A DNA stretch of 64,000 bases from Bradyrhizobium macuxiense (GTDB lineage Bacteria > Pseudomonadota > Alphaproteobacteria > Rhizobiales > Xanthobacteraceae). Below the pieces are notes generated by a model. That model saw only the letters and a program-made list of their open reading frames with translations, ran no database searches and had not been told where the DNA came from. The DNA lies in contig NZ_VITY01000002.1 in the NCBI RefSeq assembly GCF_007993935.1, positions 248,001 through 312,000 of the forward strand, given 5' to 3'. A program made the position numbers and the translations under genes. Positions 7,877-20,469 of the stretch are shown piece by piece (positions within the stretch are counted from its first letter, which is position 1; each line of letters opens with the position of its first letter).

Positions 7877-9739
7877 GTTGCGGCTCCGTTGCAGTGCCGC
7901 GGTGACGAGCGCGCGATAGGCGCGCTCGGCGACGTGTGCCGGCTTGTCGAGACCGAGCCGAGCCAGGCATTCGCGGTCGGCGGCATCGGGCGGATGCCGC
8001 ATGCCCTGCCACAGCAGGCCGGCGAGTTGCAGCGACGAGCGCTGGGCCTGCTGCAAGATCTGCAGCGCCGGAATCAGCCGCTGCTCGACGTCGGTGAAGT
8101 CGCTGCCGAACGGGAATGACGGCAGCAGGCCCGAATCGCGCGCGGGCTTCAGCGCAGCGCTGATTCGCTCCGGACAGTTCTCGCGGTGCGCGGCGGGGAT
8201 TTCGTGATCACGTGGCAGCTTGCCGGCATCCTTGGCCTGCCGCATCAACTCGCTTTGGAAACGCGAGTCAGACACCTCCAGCATCGCGGCGATCACGTCC
8301 GCGTCGGATTTTCCACGCGTATCCGCAACGCCATATTCGGTGACGAAGATATCGCGCAGGTGTCGCGGAATCGTCTCGTGGCCATAGGACCAGCGGATGT
8401 TCGACTGCGCCTTCTTGCCGGACTGATGGGTTGCCTCCAGCGCCAGCACCGAGCGTGCGCCTTCGAGCGCGAATGCCTGTGCCACGAAATTGTACTGGCC
8501 ACCGACGCCGCTCACGACCTGGCCGTTGTCGAGCCCGTCGGAGATCGCAGCGCCGAGCAGCGTCGCCATCATCGCGTTGTTGACGAAGCGCGCATCGACA
8601 CGGGCGCGGCGCTTGCCCTCCTCGTCGCCGAAGATCTCGTTGGTGAAGGACACAGGCATCATCTGGACTTGTGCCAGCTGCTCGGGCTTCATCTCGCGCA
8701 GCGCGCGATAGAAGGATTGCGGCCCCAGGAAGAATGCGCCGTGCAGCATCACGCCGCCAATGTCGCGCTTGAGAATGCCGGCGTCGATCAGCCCGAGGAA
8801 CGCCTCGAACAGCATCTCGCTGACGCCATAGAGGCCCTTCTCGAACGGCCCGGTCTCGGCCGCTGCGGCCTGTGCGGTACCGGGCGCAAGGCGCTGCATG
8901 ATGCCGTGGAATTGTGCGTTGTCGCGATGCCGGACCACGAGGCCCTGCGCCAGCGCATCGCCGACCTGCCCGATCCCGATCTGCAGCGTGCCGCCATCGC
9001 GCACCAGACCGGCGGCATGCAATCCGATGGCATATTTGGTGTCGCTGATCGGCTCCGACGGCGGCGCGAACAGCGGGAAATCGGTATCCGGACTGTCGAG
9101 CACCGCGGCGAATTCATCGGCCGGCAGGTCGCCGGGTCCGGGCATGAACGGCAGCTCGGAATTGACCTGGCCGATCAGCTTGAAAGACGCCCGTCCCTGT
9201 GCCCGGGCGCGCAGCACGTCGAGCGTCGTGTCGGTGTTGCAGCTCAGGCTATAGCGCGGCACGCCGTCGATGACGCGCTTGGCAACCAGCTGGGGAACGA
9301 CATTCAGTCCGCGCGACAACAGGTACGACGCCGCGTGGGTGTAATTCGCGGAAATGTAGTGCTGCTGCGCGAACGGCTGATACAGCCACTGCCCCGCGAG
9401 GAAGAAGAACTCGATTACCTTGATGTTGGGCGGAAGCGCGCCGCGATGCAGCGCATCCGCATAGGCGAGATCCGGGTAGCCGCCGAACAGGCGATCTATC
9501 ACCGGTCCGATGAAGCGCTGTTCGAGCAGGCTCTTCGGCTTCGGCTTTTCCAGCGTCAACGCGGAGAACAGCGTCAGGTTGATGGAGCGGTCGGCCACCG
9601 CCCGCGCATACAGCGCGTTGACGATGTGGTTGGCCTTGCCGAGGCCGAGCGGCAGCCCGACCACCAGTTCGGTTCCGACGTCACGAATGATGTGCTCCGC
9701 GATCGCCTCGGGGTCGGAGAACAGTATGGGCATCAGCAA
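7871..9739 (-). CDS. Acetyl-CoA hydrolase/transferase family protein
   Basis: The protein has 622 residues and begins ML-MPILFSDPEAIAEHI. The N-terminal half has family I CoA-transferase character (VVGLPLGLGKANHIVNAL, FFFLAGQWLYQPFAQQHYISANYTH is the region around 110-135). The C-terminal half carries LQIGIGQVGDALAQGL and the acetyl-CoA hydrolase C-domain (VVSGVGGQYNFVAQAF, FVTEYGVADTRGK). Such enzymes transfer CoA between short acids or hydrolyse acetyl-CoA; the substrate here cannot be told. It is convergent with the enoyl-CoA hydratase and divergent from the TolC-type gene. Confidence 0.88.
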   Translation of the reverse strand: MLMPILFSDPEAIAEHIIRDVGTELVVGLPLGLGKANHIVNALYARAVADRSINLTLFSALTLEKPKPKSLLEQRFIGPVIDRLFGGYPDLAYADALHRGALPPNIKVIEFFFLAGQWLYQPFAQQHYISANYTHAASYLLSRGLNVVPQLVAKRVIDGVPRYSLSCNTDTTLDVLRARAQGRASFKLIGQVNSELPFMPGPGDLPADEFAAVLDSPDTDFPLFAPPSEPISDTKYAIGLHAAGLVRDGGTLQIGIGQVGDALAQGLVVRHRDNAQFHGIMQRLAPGTAQAAAAETGPFEKGLYGVSEMLFEAFLGLIDAGILKRDIGGVMLHGAFFLGPQSFYRALREMKPEQLAQVQMMPVSFTNEIFGDEEGKRRARVDARFVNNAMMATLLGAAISDGLDNGQVVSGVGGQYNFVAQAFALEGARSVLALEATHQSGKKAQSNIRWSYGHETIPRHLRDIFVTEYGVADTRGKSDADVIAAMLEVSDSRFQSELMRQAKDAGKLPRDHEIPAAHRENCPERISAALKPARDSGLLPSFPFGSDFTDVEQRLIPALQILQQAQRSSLQLAGLLWQGMRHPPDAADRECLARLGLDKPAHVAERAYRALVTAALQRSRNA

Positions 9740-9974
9740 TGGACCCGGCGGAGACAGTGGATAACCGGCGCCGCGGAATCGGCACCCGGCGGTTCGAATT
9801 TATACTTCATATGACAGTCGCGTTCGCCTGTGACGAACCGGCAACAGACAACAACCGAAATGATGTGCAGATGTCGCGGGGCGGTTTGCCTGTGGCGGCG
9901 CCGCCCCGTAAACAGGTAGATGTGTCGACGGCGTCGGCGGAGGCGGACTGCCGGGGTTTGGTGTGCGGGATCAC

Positions 9975-11393
9975 ATGGTTGAGCGTGCCGCTGGTATTGG
10001 CGAGGTGGCGAGGCGCGTGCTTTTGTCGGGCATCGGCCTTGGCGCGCTGGTATGCGCGCTGCTGGCTGACACCGCGGCCCGCGCCGAGAGCCTGCCGGAG
10101 GCCCTGGTCAAGGCCTACCAGACCAATCCGCAGCTCAATGCCGAGCGGGCGCGCCAGCGCGCCACCGACGAGAACGTGCCGCAGGCGCTGGCCGGCTATC
10201 GTCCCCAGGTCAGCGCCGGCCTCTCGGTCGGCCTTCAGGCGGTGCGCGACCTGCTGCCCGGCAACGTCATCCAGACCGCGACGCTGAAGCCGTGGCAGAT
10301 AGGGGTCACGGTGACCCAGACCCTGTTCAACGGCTTCAAGACCGCCAACAGCGTCCGCGTCGCCGAACTGCAGGTGCAATCCGGCCGCGAGGCGCTGCGC
10401 AATGTCGGCCAGGGCGTGCTGCTCGACGCCGTCACCGCCTATACCAACGTGCTGGCCAACCAGACCCTGGTCGAGGCGCAGCGCTCCAACGTCGCCTTCC
10501 TGAAGGAGACCCAGGCGATCACGCAGCGCCGCCTCAATGCCGGCGACGTCACGCCGACCGATACGGCCCAGGCCGAGGCGCGCCTCAACCGCGGCCTCGC
10601 CGATCTCAACGCCGCCGAGGTCAACTACGCGGTCAGCCAGGCCACCTATGCGCAGGTGGTCGGCAACTCGCCGTCGCAATTGCGGCCGGCGGAAACCACC
10701 GACCGGCTGCTGCCGCGCAGCCGCGAGGATGCGATCGCGCTTGCGCTGCACGAACATCCCGCCGTGACCGCGGCCGGCTTCGATGTCGACGTCGCCTCGA
10801 CCTCGATCCGCGTCGCCGAGAGCAGCCTGATGCCGAACGTCACCCTGCAGGGCAGCGTCAGCCGCAGCCGCGACAGCGACCAGACGCTCGGTACGTTCGG
10901 GACCGACCAGGCCTCGGTGATCGGCCAGGTCACGCAGCCGATCTATGACGGCGGCACCGCGGCCTCGCAGACCCGGCAGGCCAAGGAAGTGGCCGCGCAG
11001 AGCCGCCTCGTGCTGGACCAGGTCCGCAACCAGGCCAAGACCGCCGTGGTCAGCGCATGGGTCGCCAATGAGGGCGCCAAGATCGCGGTGTCGGCCTCTG
11101 AGTCCGAGGTGAAGGCTGCCGAGGTCGCACTGGCCGGCGTGCAGAAGGAAGCCGCCGGCGGCCAGCGCACCACGGTCGACGTGCTCAACGCCCAGCAGGA
11201 TCTGATCACGGCGCGGGCGCGGTTGATCGGCGCGCAGCGCGACCGCGTGGTCGCCTCCTACACGCTGCTCAGCGCGATCGGACGCCTCGACGTCAAGACG
11301 CTCAATCTCAAGACGCCCGACTACCTGCCCGAGGTGCACTACCATCAGGTGCGCGACGCCTGGCACGGCCTGCGCACGCCGTCGGGACAATAG
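9975..11393 (+). CDS. TolC-family outer-membrane efflux protein
   Basis: The protein has 472 residues from the ATG at 9975; a GTG at 9963 in the same frame is an alternative start. A signal peptide ends near AARAES. Two internally repeated halves follow the TolC pattern: long coiled-coil helices (SLPEALVKAYQTNPQLNAERAR ... TPTDTAQAEARLNRGLADLNAAEV; second half QTRQAKEVAAQSRLVLDQVRNQ, TVDVLNAQQDLITARARLIGAQRD). It should form the outer-membrane channel for type I secretion or an RND/MFS pump. The window's metal RND pair lies about 1 kb away on the other strand with no OM factor of its own, so this could serve it, but a general role is as likely. Confidence 0.92.
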   Translation: MVERAAGIGEVARRVLLSGIGLGALVCALLADTAARAESLPEALVKAYQTNPQLNAERARQRATDENVPQALAGYRPQVSAGLSVGLQAVRDLLPGNVIQTATLKPWQIGVTVTQTLFNGFKTANSVRVAELQVQSGREALRNVGQGVLLDAVTAYTNVLANQTLVEAQRSNVAFLKETQAITQRRLNAGDVTPTDTAQAEARLNRGLADLNAAEVNYAVSQATYAQVVGNSPSQLRPAETTDRLLPRSREDAIALALHEHPAVTAAGFDVDVASTSIRVAESSLMPNVTLQGSVSRSRDSDQTLGTFGTDQASVIGQVTQPIYDGGTAASQTRQAKEVAAQSRLVLDQVRNQAKTAVVSAWVANEGAKIAVSASESEVKAAEVALAGVQKEAAGGQRTTVDVLNAQQDLITARARLIGAQRDRVVASYTLLSAIGRLDVKTLNLKTPDYLPEVHYHQVRDAWHGLRTPSGQ

Positions 11394-11531
11394 GCCTCGT
11401 GGAACCGGTCGCAGCGCGAACCGGCCCTTTCCGCCCGCTCTCGCCGCCGATAACCTCCGCCCCCGCCGGCAACAGATAATGCCGGTGCGCGGAGTGCGCG
11501 CATAACAGCCGAGCACGCAGGGAGACGTCCA

Positions 11532-12492
11532 ATGCTGACGCGACGCAGTATGATGCTGGCTTCCATCGCAGCGGGAGTGACCATGACCAGCAGCAACGCA
11601 TTTTCCAAGGCCGCACAACCATCGACCCCGGTGAATTTCGACGTGCCTGCCGGTGCATGCGACTGCCACACCCACATCCATGGCGACCCCGAGAAATTCC
11701 CGTTCTTCGCGGGCCGCGTCTATACGCCAGAACCGGCCTCGCCGGAGGAGATGACCGCGCTGCACAAGGCGCTGCATGTCGAACGCGTGGTGATCGTGAC
11801 GCCGAGCGTCTACGGCCCTGATAATTCGTCGACGCTGTTCGGCATGACGGCGCGCGGTCCGACGGCGCGCGGCGTCGCCGTGATCGACGACAAGACCAGC
11901 GAGAGCGATCTCGACGCCATGCAGAAGGCCGGCTTCCGCGGCATCCGCCTCAACCTTGCGACCGGCGGCGTCAACGATCCCAATGTCGGCCGGCAACGCT
12001 TCTCGGGCGCGATCGAGCGGATGAAGGCGCGCGGCTGGCATGTCCAGCTGTTCACCAGCCTCGCGATGATTTCCGCGATCAAGGATCTGGTCGCAGCAGC
12101 GCCGGTACCGGTCGTGTTCGACCATTTCGGCGGCGCCGAGGCCGCCCTGGGTACGGGTCAGCCGGGCTTTGACGACCTGCTCGCGCTGGTCAAATCCGGC
12201 AAGGCCTACGTCAAGATCTCCGGCGCCTATCGCGCCTCCAAGCTTGCGCCCGACTATGCCGACGCCACGCCGCTGGCGCAGGCGCTGATCGCGGCCAATG
12301 CCGAGCGCATCGTCTGGGGCACCGACTGGCCGCACCCGGATTCAGTGACGCCGGCGGGCAAGAAGGTCACCGACGTGACGCCGCTGTACCAGATCGACGA
12401 CGGCCGCCTCCTCAACCAGCTTCCGGTCTGGGCGCCGGACGCCGCGGTACGCAAGACCATTTTGGTCGACAACCCCGCGCGGCTCTACGGCT

Positions 12493-12500
<8 letters not shown>
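11532..12500 (+). CDS. Amidohydrolase family protein (2-pyrone-4,6-dicarboxylate lactonase-like)
   Basis: The protein has 322 residues. The N-terminus MLTRRSMMLASIAAG has a twin-arginine motif, so export by Tat is likely. Metal-binding histidines appear in CDCHTHIHGD (46, 48, 50); further TIM-barrel landmarks are VVFDHFGG, YVKISGAYRAS and the late Asp in VWGTDWPHPDS. It fits the COG3618 lactonase/dihydrolase group that includes LigI. The stop overlaps the end of the converging RND gene by 8 bases. The substrate is unknown; an exported location is unusual for LigI-like enzymes. Confidence 0.85.
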
Positions 12501-15627
<3,127 letters not shown>

Positions 15628-15667
15628 TCAGATCGGCACTTTCAACGGTGAGAATTTGTCGTGTTGA

Positions 15668-15712
15668 GCATGGTCGATCCGGAAAGCCGGGTCCCCTTTT
15701 TCCGGATCATGC
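15668..15712. repeat. Divergent copy of the GCATGATC palindromic repeat
   Basis: It begins GCATGGTCGATCCGG and ends TTTTTCCGGATCATGC. It lies between the adaptor and pump genes of the RND operon, where an intra-operon hairpin could modulate readthrough. Confidence 0.65.
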
Positions 15713-15715
15713 GTC

Positions 15716-16963
15716 TCAAGTGCCAGATGCGGCGCGGTCGATGAAGAGGCTTCCCTTCGTCACGATCTGCTCGCCCGGCTTGAGATTGCCGGCCACCTCG
15801 ACGAGGTCGCCATTGATGAGGCCGGGCTTGATCTGGCGCAGCTCGATGGTCTTGTCATCGGCCCTCGCGACCCAGACGCGAACCTGATCGCCCTCGTAGA
15901 TCAGCGCCTGCTTCGGCACGCCGACCGCGGGGTGATCGCCCTTCGAATACAGCGTCACATTGGCGAACATCTCGGGCTTCAGCCGCATGTCGGCATTGTC
16001 GATGGTGGCGCGGACCAGCAGCCGGCGCGAGGTCGCGTCGATCGCGGCGGCGACATAGTTCACCCGGGCGTTCAGCACCTTGCCGGGCAGCGCCATCACG
16101 CTGAAGCTGAGGTCCTGCCCGATCGCGACATTGTCGGCGTCGGATTCGCGGACAAAGGCGATCAGCCAGACCGTCGAGAGATCGCCGATCACGTAGACCG
16201 GGTCGCTGGCGCCGGTCGAGACATATTGGCCGGGGCCGGCCTTGCGCTGGACCACGGTGCCGCCGATCGGCGCGAACACCGTCGTCTCCGGATTGAGGCG
16301 GCCCTTCTGCTGCAAGGTCGTGATGGCTTCGTCGCCGAAGCCGAGGATGTGCAGCTTGTTCTGCGCGGCTTCCAGCAGCGTCTGCGCCGAGCGCGCATCG
16401 TTCTGCGCCTGCACCAGCGCGGCCTGCGCAGTCTGGTAATCCTTCAGCGGGATCGCCTTGCCCTCGGACAGGTCCTTGGCGCGCTTTTCCTGGATCTGCG
16501 CCAGGTCGAGCGCCGACTGGGCCTTGTTGAGACCGGTCATCGCGGCGACATAGTCGTTCTGCGCCTGCACGGTGTCGGCCGCCTCGATCACGAACAGCGG
16601 CTGCCCCTTCACCACGGCATCGCCCGGCCGCACCAGGAGACGGGTCACCCGCCCGGTATAGGGCGAGTAGACCGGGGTGGAACGGTCCTCATCGATCCCG
16701 ATCTTGCCCTCGGTCACCAGCTCGGAGCGGAAGGTGTGCTCGGCCACGGTCTGGAAGGTCAGGCTGGCCCACTCGGCGGCCGACGGCGCATATTGCGTGC
16801 CCCCCTTGCGGGACTGGCTGGAGACTTCTGACGGCGCTTGCTTTTCCGAGCCGAAACGGGTGTAGCCATAGGCGCCGGCGCAGGCAACCACCAGCACCGC
16901 CGCGGCCACGAGCAGGCGCGGGCGGCTAAAGCTCTGCATTCTCTTGGTAAACTCTTTCAGCAT
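15716..16963 (-). CDS. RND efflux periplasmic adaptor (CusB/CzcB, HlyD family)
   Basis: The protein has 415 residues. A basic start and one hydrophobic segment (about 16-33) act as signal or anchor. A lipoyl/barrel-sandwich half-motif TGRVTRLLVRPGDAVVKGQPLFVIE is followed by a coiled coil (about 135-200: LNKAQSALDLAQIQEKRAKDL and onward) and the second half-motif (APIGGTVVQRKAGPGQYV). A beta-barrel and a membrane-proximal domain complete the HlyD layout. It should bridge the inner-membrane pump to an outer-membrane channel. No N-terminal metal-binding His/Met cluster is seen. Confidence 0.9.
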   Translation of the reverse strand: MLKEFTKRMQSFSRPRLLVAAAVLVVACAGAYGYTRFGSEKQAPSEVSSQSRKGGTQYAPSAAEWASLTFQTVAEHTFRSELVTEGKIGIDEDRSTPVYSPYTGRVTRLLVRPGDAVVKGQPLFVIEAADTVQAQNDYVAAMTGLNKAQSALDLAQIQEKRAKDLSEGKAIPLKDYQTAQAALVQAQNDARSAQTLLEAAQNKLHILGFGDEAITTLQQKGRLNPETTVFAPIGGTVVQRKAGPGQYVSTGASDPVYVIGDLSTVWLIAFVRESDADNVAIGQDLSFSVMALPGKVLNARVNYVAAAIDATSRRLLVRATIDNADMRLKPEMFANVTLYSKGDHPAVGVPKQALIYEGDQVRVWVARADDKTIELRQIKPGLINGDLVEVAGNLKPGEQIVTKGSLFIDRAASGT

Positions 16964-17114
16964 GCGGTCCGCAGGGTCGATCGTTGCAGCTTCCGGCGGG
17001 ACGGCCCCAGCGGTGCGCTAATAGTGCCGAATTGGCGTTGCAAACAACCTAAAAATCGCACTTCGGCGGTGCGGGTCGTTAAAGTTCGGATACCCTGAAT
17101 GGTGGCTGAATGTC

Positions 17115-18506
17115 TCATCCGGGAAACTCCGGGGGATTGCTGCCGAGCGGCATGGCCGGACGGGACCATTGGGCCGGGGTCCTCGATAGCACGGCGGCGT
17201 GCCGGACCGAGCTCAGCGTGCCAAAACCGGACGGCAACCGCTCGATGAAGGGCAGCACCGCTTCCGCCTTGAGGTCCTCGGTCGCGAGGCCCGCCTCGAG
17301 GCGGCCGAGATTCCACAGCCAGCGCCCGGTTTGCGCCAGCGACAGGCGGACGTGCCAGCTGCCGCCTTCCCGCGCCTGGCGGGCCTTGGCCATCATGGCA
17401 CCGAACGCCATGAAATATCCGGTGGCGTGGTCGAGCATCTGGGCCGGCAATTCCTTCGGTCCATCAACGCCGGCCGCCTGCCCCTCGGCGTGATTGAAGC
17501 CGGTCGTGGTCTGCACCAGCGAATCGAAACCGCGGCGCTCCGCCCACGGACCGGCATGGCCATAGGCCGACAGCGTCACATAGACGATCCCGGGATTGAT
17601 GCGGGCCACTTCCTCCGGCGAGAAGCCGAGCCGCGCAATCGCCTGCGGACGATAGCCCTGGGAGAGAATATCGGCCTGCGCCACGAGATCGCGCATCACG
17701 CCCCGCCCCTCCTTGCTGCGCAGCTCGAGGAACGTCGTCAGCTTGCCGCGGCCGGTGTCGATGGTCAGCCAGGGGATATCAGGCAGGTCGGGACCCGAGA
17801 TCAGCAGCACATCGGCGCCGTGCACGGCGAGCGTACGGCCGGCGACGGGACCTGCGATCACGCGCGACAGATCGAGCACACGGATGCCGGCCAGCGGCCG
17901 CTTCCCGGCGGGCCACGGCTTCGGCGCGGCCTCGCCGATCTTCTCGATCGAGATCAGCGGCAGCTTCGCCAGTTCCCGGGCGTGCGGCATCGCCGACCAC
18001 TCGTCATATGAGCGCATCAAGGCGACGACGCCGCCGGCCGCATAGGCCGCGGTCTCGAATGCCTCGCCGTCCCACTGCAACAGCGCGGCCTGCACCTCGT
18101 CACGCTCAGCGTTGCAGCCGAGCACCTTGCAGGCGGCGTCGCGGTGATGCGGGAAGTTGGTATGGAGGCGGACGAAGCGGCCGTCGCGGACGCGGTAGAC
18201 GCCGGCGATCTTGTCCCAGGCTGGCGGCGGCGGCTTGTCGTCGACCCGCAGGTAGCGCTCGCTGCGGCATTCCACGACGGCATGGCGGATGTCGACCGCG
18301 ACGTCCTGCGCCTCACCGCTGCGGGCTTTCCAGATCTCGGCCGCCGCAAGGCCGGCCGCGGCGATCGGCGCCTGCGCGGCGGCTGCGACACGAAACGACG
18401 ACGGCAATTGCGGCTCGCTGCCGGTCAGCCTGACCGCATCGAGCGCGGACGGCGCTCCGCCGGCGCCGGTCCAGACATCGGCAAGGATTTCACGGATGTC
18501 CTGCAT
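17115..18506 (-). CDS. CaiB/BaiF-type CoA transferase
   Basis: The protein has 463 residues from the ATG at 18506, preceded by AAAGAGG at seven bases; an ATG at 18512 is possible but overlaps the ribosome site. The frame continues upstream through repeats, which is not protein-like. Class III CoA-transferase motifs lie in the second half (IRVLDLSRVIAGPVAGRTLAVHGADVL; NPGIVYVTLSAYGHAGPW; RRGFDSLVQTTTGF), while the first 200 residues resemble the small domain that normally follows. The order therefore looks permuted relative to formyl-CoA transferase, as in several Bradyrhizobium homologues. Substrate unknown. Confidence 0.85.
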   Translation of the reverse strand: MQDIREILADVWTGAGGAPSALDAVRLTGSEPQLPSSFRVAAAAQAPIAAAGLAAAEIWKARSGEAQDVAVDIRHAVVECRSERYLRVDDKPPPPAWDKIAGVYRVRDGRFVRLHTNFPHHRDAACKVLGCNAERDEVQAALLQWDGEAFETAAYAAGGVVALMRSYDEWSAMPHARELAKLPLISIEKIGEAAPKPWPAGKRPLAGIRVLDLSRVIAGPVAGRTLAVHGADVLLISGPDLPDIPWLTIDTGRGKLTTFLELRSKEGRGVMRDLVAQADILSQGYRPQAIARLGFSPEEVARINPGIVYVTLSAYGHAGPWAERRGFDSLVQTTTGFNHAEGQAAGVDGPKELPAQMLDHATGYFMAFGAMMAKARQAREGGSWHVRLSLAQTGRWLWNLGRLEAGLATEDLKAEAVLPFIERLPSGFGTLSSVRHAAVLSRTPAQWSRPAMPLGSNPPEFPG

Positions 18507-18582
18507 GCGCATCCTCTTTGCGATTAATCTATGCCCGAGCATGATGACAAAAAGGCAATGCCCGATCCAAACCCTTATTTGG

Positions 18583-18681
18583 GCATGATCTTTTCGGAAA
18601 ACCGTTTCACACTTTTCCGGATCATGCCTTGTTTGGGCATGATCTTCTCGGAAATCCGCTTCACAATTTTCCGGATCATGC
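18583..18681. repeat. Two tandem 45-bp GCATGATC...GGATCATGC palindromes
   Basis: Copies at 18583-18627 and 18637-18681 differ at a few central positions and are nine bases apart in the same orientation. A decayed fragment lies just left (about 18530-18560). They fill the gap between the divergent CoA-transferase and small membrane-protein genes, so both promoters must lie within or next to them. Confidence 0.88.
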
Positions 18682-18709
18682 CTTCTGGCCGACCCGAACA
18701 GGAGTTGCA

Positions 18710-18997
18710 ATGGCTGCCATCGATCCCATCACCGCCGGCGGCGTCTTCCTCGCGACCGCGGCGACCGACGCGGTCTACGTCATGTTCACCTCGGCGGTCG
18801 TCGCGCGCAAGCGCGTGCCGGCGGCGACCTGGAGCAGCGTCTGGTACGTGCTCTCCTCCTATGCGGTGATCAGCTACACCGAGAACTGGCTCTATGTCGC
18901 CTTCGCGGCAGCCGGCTCGTGGGTCGGCGCCTATGCATCGATCACCTTCCTGCACCGCCCGCCGGGCGGACCGCCGGTCGGGGCTGCGGTGGAGTAG
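18710..18997 (+). CDS. Small membrane protein of unknown function
   Basis: The protein has 95 residues from the ATG at 18710, with AGGAGTTGCA before it. Three hydrophobic stretches are seen: ITAGGVFLATAATDAVYVMFTSAVV, SSVWYVLSSYAVISY (with WYVL at its start) and WLYVAFAAAGSWVGAYASI. The C-terminus is Pro/Gly-rich. I do not recognise a function; similar short proteins are annotated as hypothetical in Bradyrhizobium. Confidence 0.7.
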   Translation: MAAIDPITAGGVFLATAATDAVYVMFTSAVVARKRVPAATWSSVWYVLSSYAVISYTENWLYVAFAAAGSWVGAYASITFLHRPPGGPPVGAAVE

Positions 18998-19088
18998 TTG
19001 GTTCGAGCTCGCTCCGCTGTCGTCCCTGCGAAAGCAGGGAAAGCTTCTGCCGGAATAGGGCTCCGGCAGAAGCTCGCACCGTTTGCTC

Positions 19089-19625
19089 CTACTTCAGCGC
19101 AGCTTGCCCGGCGAGCGAGATCACATTGTCCTGTGAGCCCGAACCGCCGCTGACACCGATGGCGCCGACGATCTTGCCGTCGACGATCAGGAGGTTGCCG
19201 CCGCGCGAGGCGATCACGTCGTCGAGGGTCGTGAGATAAGTGAAGTATGCGCCCTTGCCGATCAGGTTCTCGAACGTCAGCGTCGGCCGGCGATAGCGCG
19301 TCGTGGTGCGCGCCTTGTGCTGCGAGACGCCGATCGAGGCGTATTGGCAATTGTCCTGCTTCTCGAAATAGACGAGCTCGCCGGCCGGATTGACGATCGC
19401 GATGCAGAACGCATTCCAGTTTCGCTTCTGGGTCTCGGCGACCGCCGCAGCCGCGACCTTCTTGGCGGTTTCGAGGTTGATCGGCTCGCCATAGGGCGGC
19501 GGCGCGAGCGCATCGGGGACGACGTCGTTGGGATTGTCGGGATTGGAAGGCACCTGGGCAAATGCGCCGGTGGCCGAGACGAACGCGATGCAGGCCGCGC
19601 CGATGAGCGCAGTGAGATAACGCAT
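19089..19625 (-). CDS. Exported GlcG/HbpS-family heme-degrading-like protein
   Basis: The protein has 178 residues from the ATG at 19625, with GGGAGC upstream. A signal peptide ends at GAFAQ. The mature part follows the GlcG fold: LETAKKVAAAAVAETQKRNW, CIAIVNPAGELVYFEKQDN, the conserved RYRRPTLTFEN segment, and IVDGKIVGAIGVSGGSGSQDNVISLAGQAAL. Some members bind heme or corrinoids and several are periplasmic; the ligand here is not known. It is monocistronic by spacing. Confidence 0.88.
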   Translation of the reverse strand: MRYLTALIGAACIAFVSATGAFAQVPSNPDNPNDVVPDALAPPPYGEPINLETAKKVAAAAVAETQKRNWNAFCIAIVNPAGELVYFEKQDNCQYASIGVSQHKARTTTRYRRPTLTFENLIGKGAYFTYLTTLDDVIASRGGNLLIVDGKIVGAIGVSGGSGSQDNVISLAGQAALK

Positions 19626-19816
19626 GGAGTGCTCCCGAATGTTTGTCGTTGCAGGCCCCGGATCGATCGCCCGGGCGGCCGGGACGATAGCAACTGGCCG
19701 ACGGCGCACAAGACGGCAGCGATCGATGTGCAGCGCAGTATCCGCGCGGCGACAATGAAAATCGCGTGAGGACGGCGGATATCGAGGTCGCGCATCTCGA
19801 ACCGGGTAGAAGGATC

Positions 19817-19848
19817 GTAGGGCGGATTAGCCGAAGGCGTAATCCGCC
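19817..19848. repeat. Left inverted repeat flanking the REP-associated transposase
   Basis: A 32-base sequence beginning GTAGGGCGGATTAGCC and ending GTAATCCGCC. It is the exact reverse complement of 20422-20453, and each copy can itself fold into a hairpin (GGCGGATT/AATCCGCC arms). Confidence 0.92.
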
Positions 19849-19861
19849 ATTCCCTCGGGGA

Positions 19862-20395
19862 TCATTGCCGTTCGCCGAAGTCACCGCTCATCGCGACGTC
19901 ACCACCCCAGTCGTCCGGGAACACTCCTGCGCGGACGTCGCGATGAAACGACGAGTGCGGCCAGTCACACACCCGCGCGACATGACGATGCTTCAGCGGA
20001 TTGATGTAGCAATACTCGATGTGACGCACGTAATCAGTCTCGTCACGGATCAGGTGCTCCCAGAACCGACGTTGCCAAATTCCGCGTTCGTTGCGGGCGG
20101 TGCGAACGTCGCTGAGCTTTTCATGTCTTGGAAGGGCTCTTGCGAAGCGGTTCTTGACCAGTCGCCAGCGCGTCGAGAAATCGGTGTCGCCGGGCGGCAA
20201 AGTCCAGACCGCGTGCAGATGATCGGGCAGGATGACGAATGCGTCGATCGTGAAGGCATAATCCCGGCGTGTCGCCGCAACGGCGTTGCGCAATTCCGCA
20301 ATGTGATCTACGAGCAAGGTTTGTCGCCGGTCCAGCAGGTTGACCGTAAAGAACCAACAACCACCGGGGATGAATGCGCGACGATAATTCGGCAT
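19862..20395 (-). CDS. REP-associated tyrosine transposase (RAYT, IS200-like)
   Basis: The protein has 177 residues, typical for RAYTs. The HUH metal motif is DHLHAVW (His59, His61). The likely catalytic tyrosine is Tyr130 in YCYINPLKH, the family signature. GGCWFFTVNLLDRR at the N-terminus is also characteristic. These single-copy domesticated transposases bind and cleave REP-type palindromes as single strands. Here the gene is flanked by a perfect pair of inverted 32-base palindromes, its probable substrate. No frameshift or stop is seen, so it is likely active. Confidence 0.93.
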   Translation of the reverse strand: MPNYRRAFIPGGCWFFTVNLLDRRQTLLVDHIAELRNAVAATRRDYAFTIDAFVILPDHLHAVWTLPPGDTDFSTRWRLVKNRFARALPRHEKLSDVRTARNERGIWQRRFWEHLIRDETDYVRHIEYCYINPLKHRHVARVCDWPHSSFHRDVRAGVFPDDWGGDVAMSGDFGERQ

Positions 20396-20421
20396 GAGCT
20401 TTCACGTCGGTTGAACTGAAC

Positions 20422-20453
20422 GGCGGATTACGCCTTCGGCTAATCCGCCCTAC
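20422..20453. repeat. Right inverted repeat flanking the REP-associated transposase
   Basis: This is a 32-base perfect reverse complement of 19817-19848. It lies 26 bases upstream of the RAYT start and 16 bases past the end of dnaE2. Confidence 0.92.
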
Positions 20454-20469
20454 AATTCTGGTGATCCCC

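Noticed and set aside
9807..12335. An 842-codon open frame opposite the TolC-type and amidohydrolase genes
   Set aside because: It is antisense to two clear genes and has the Arg/Gly/His-rich composition of GC-rich shadow frames, with no domain.
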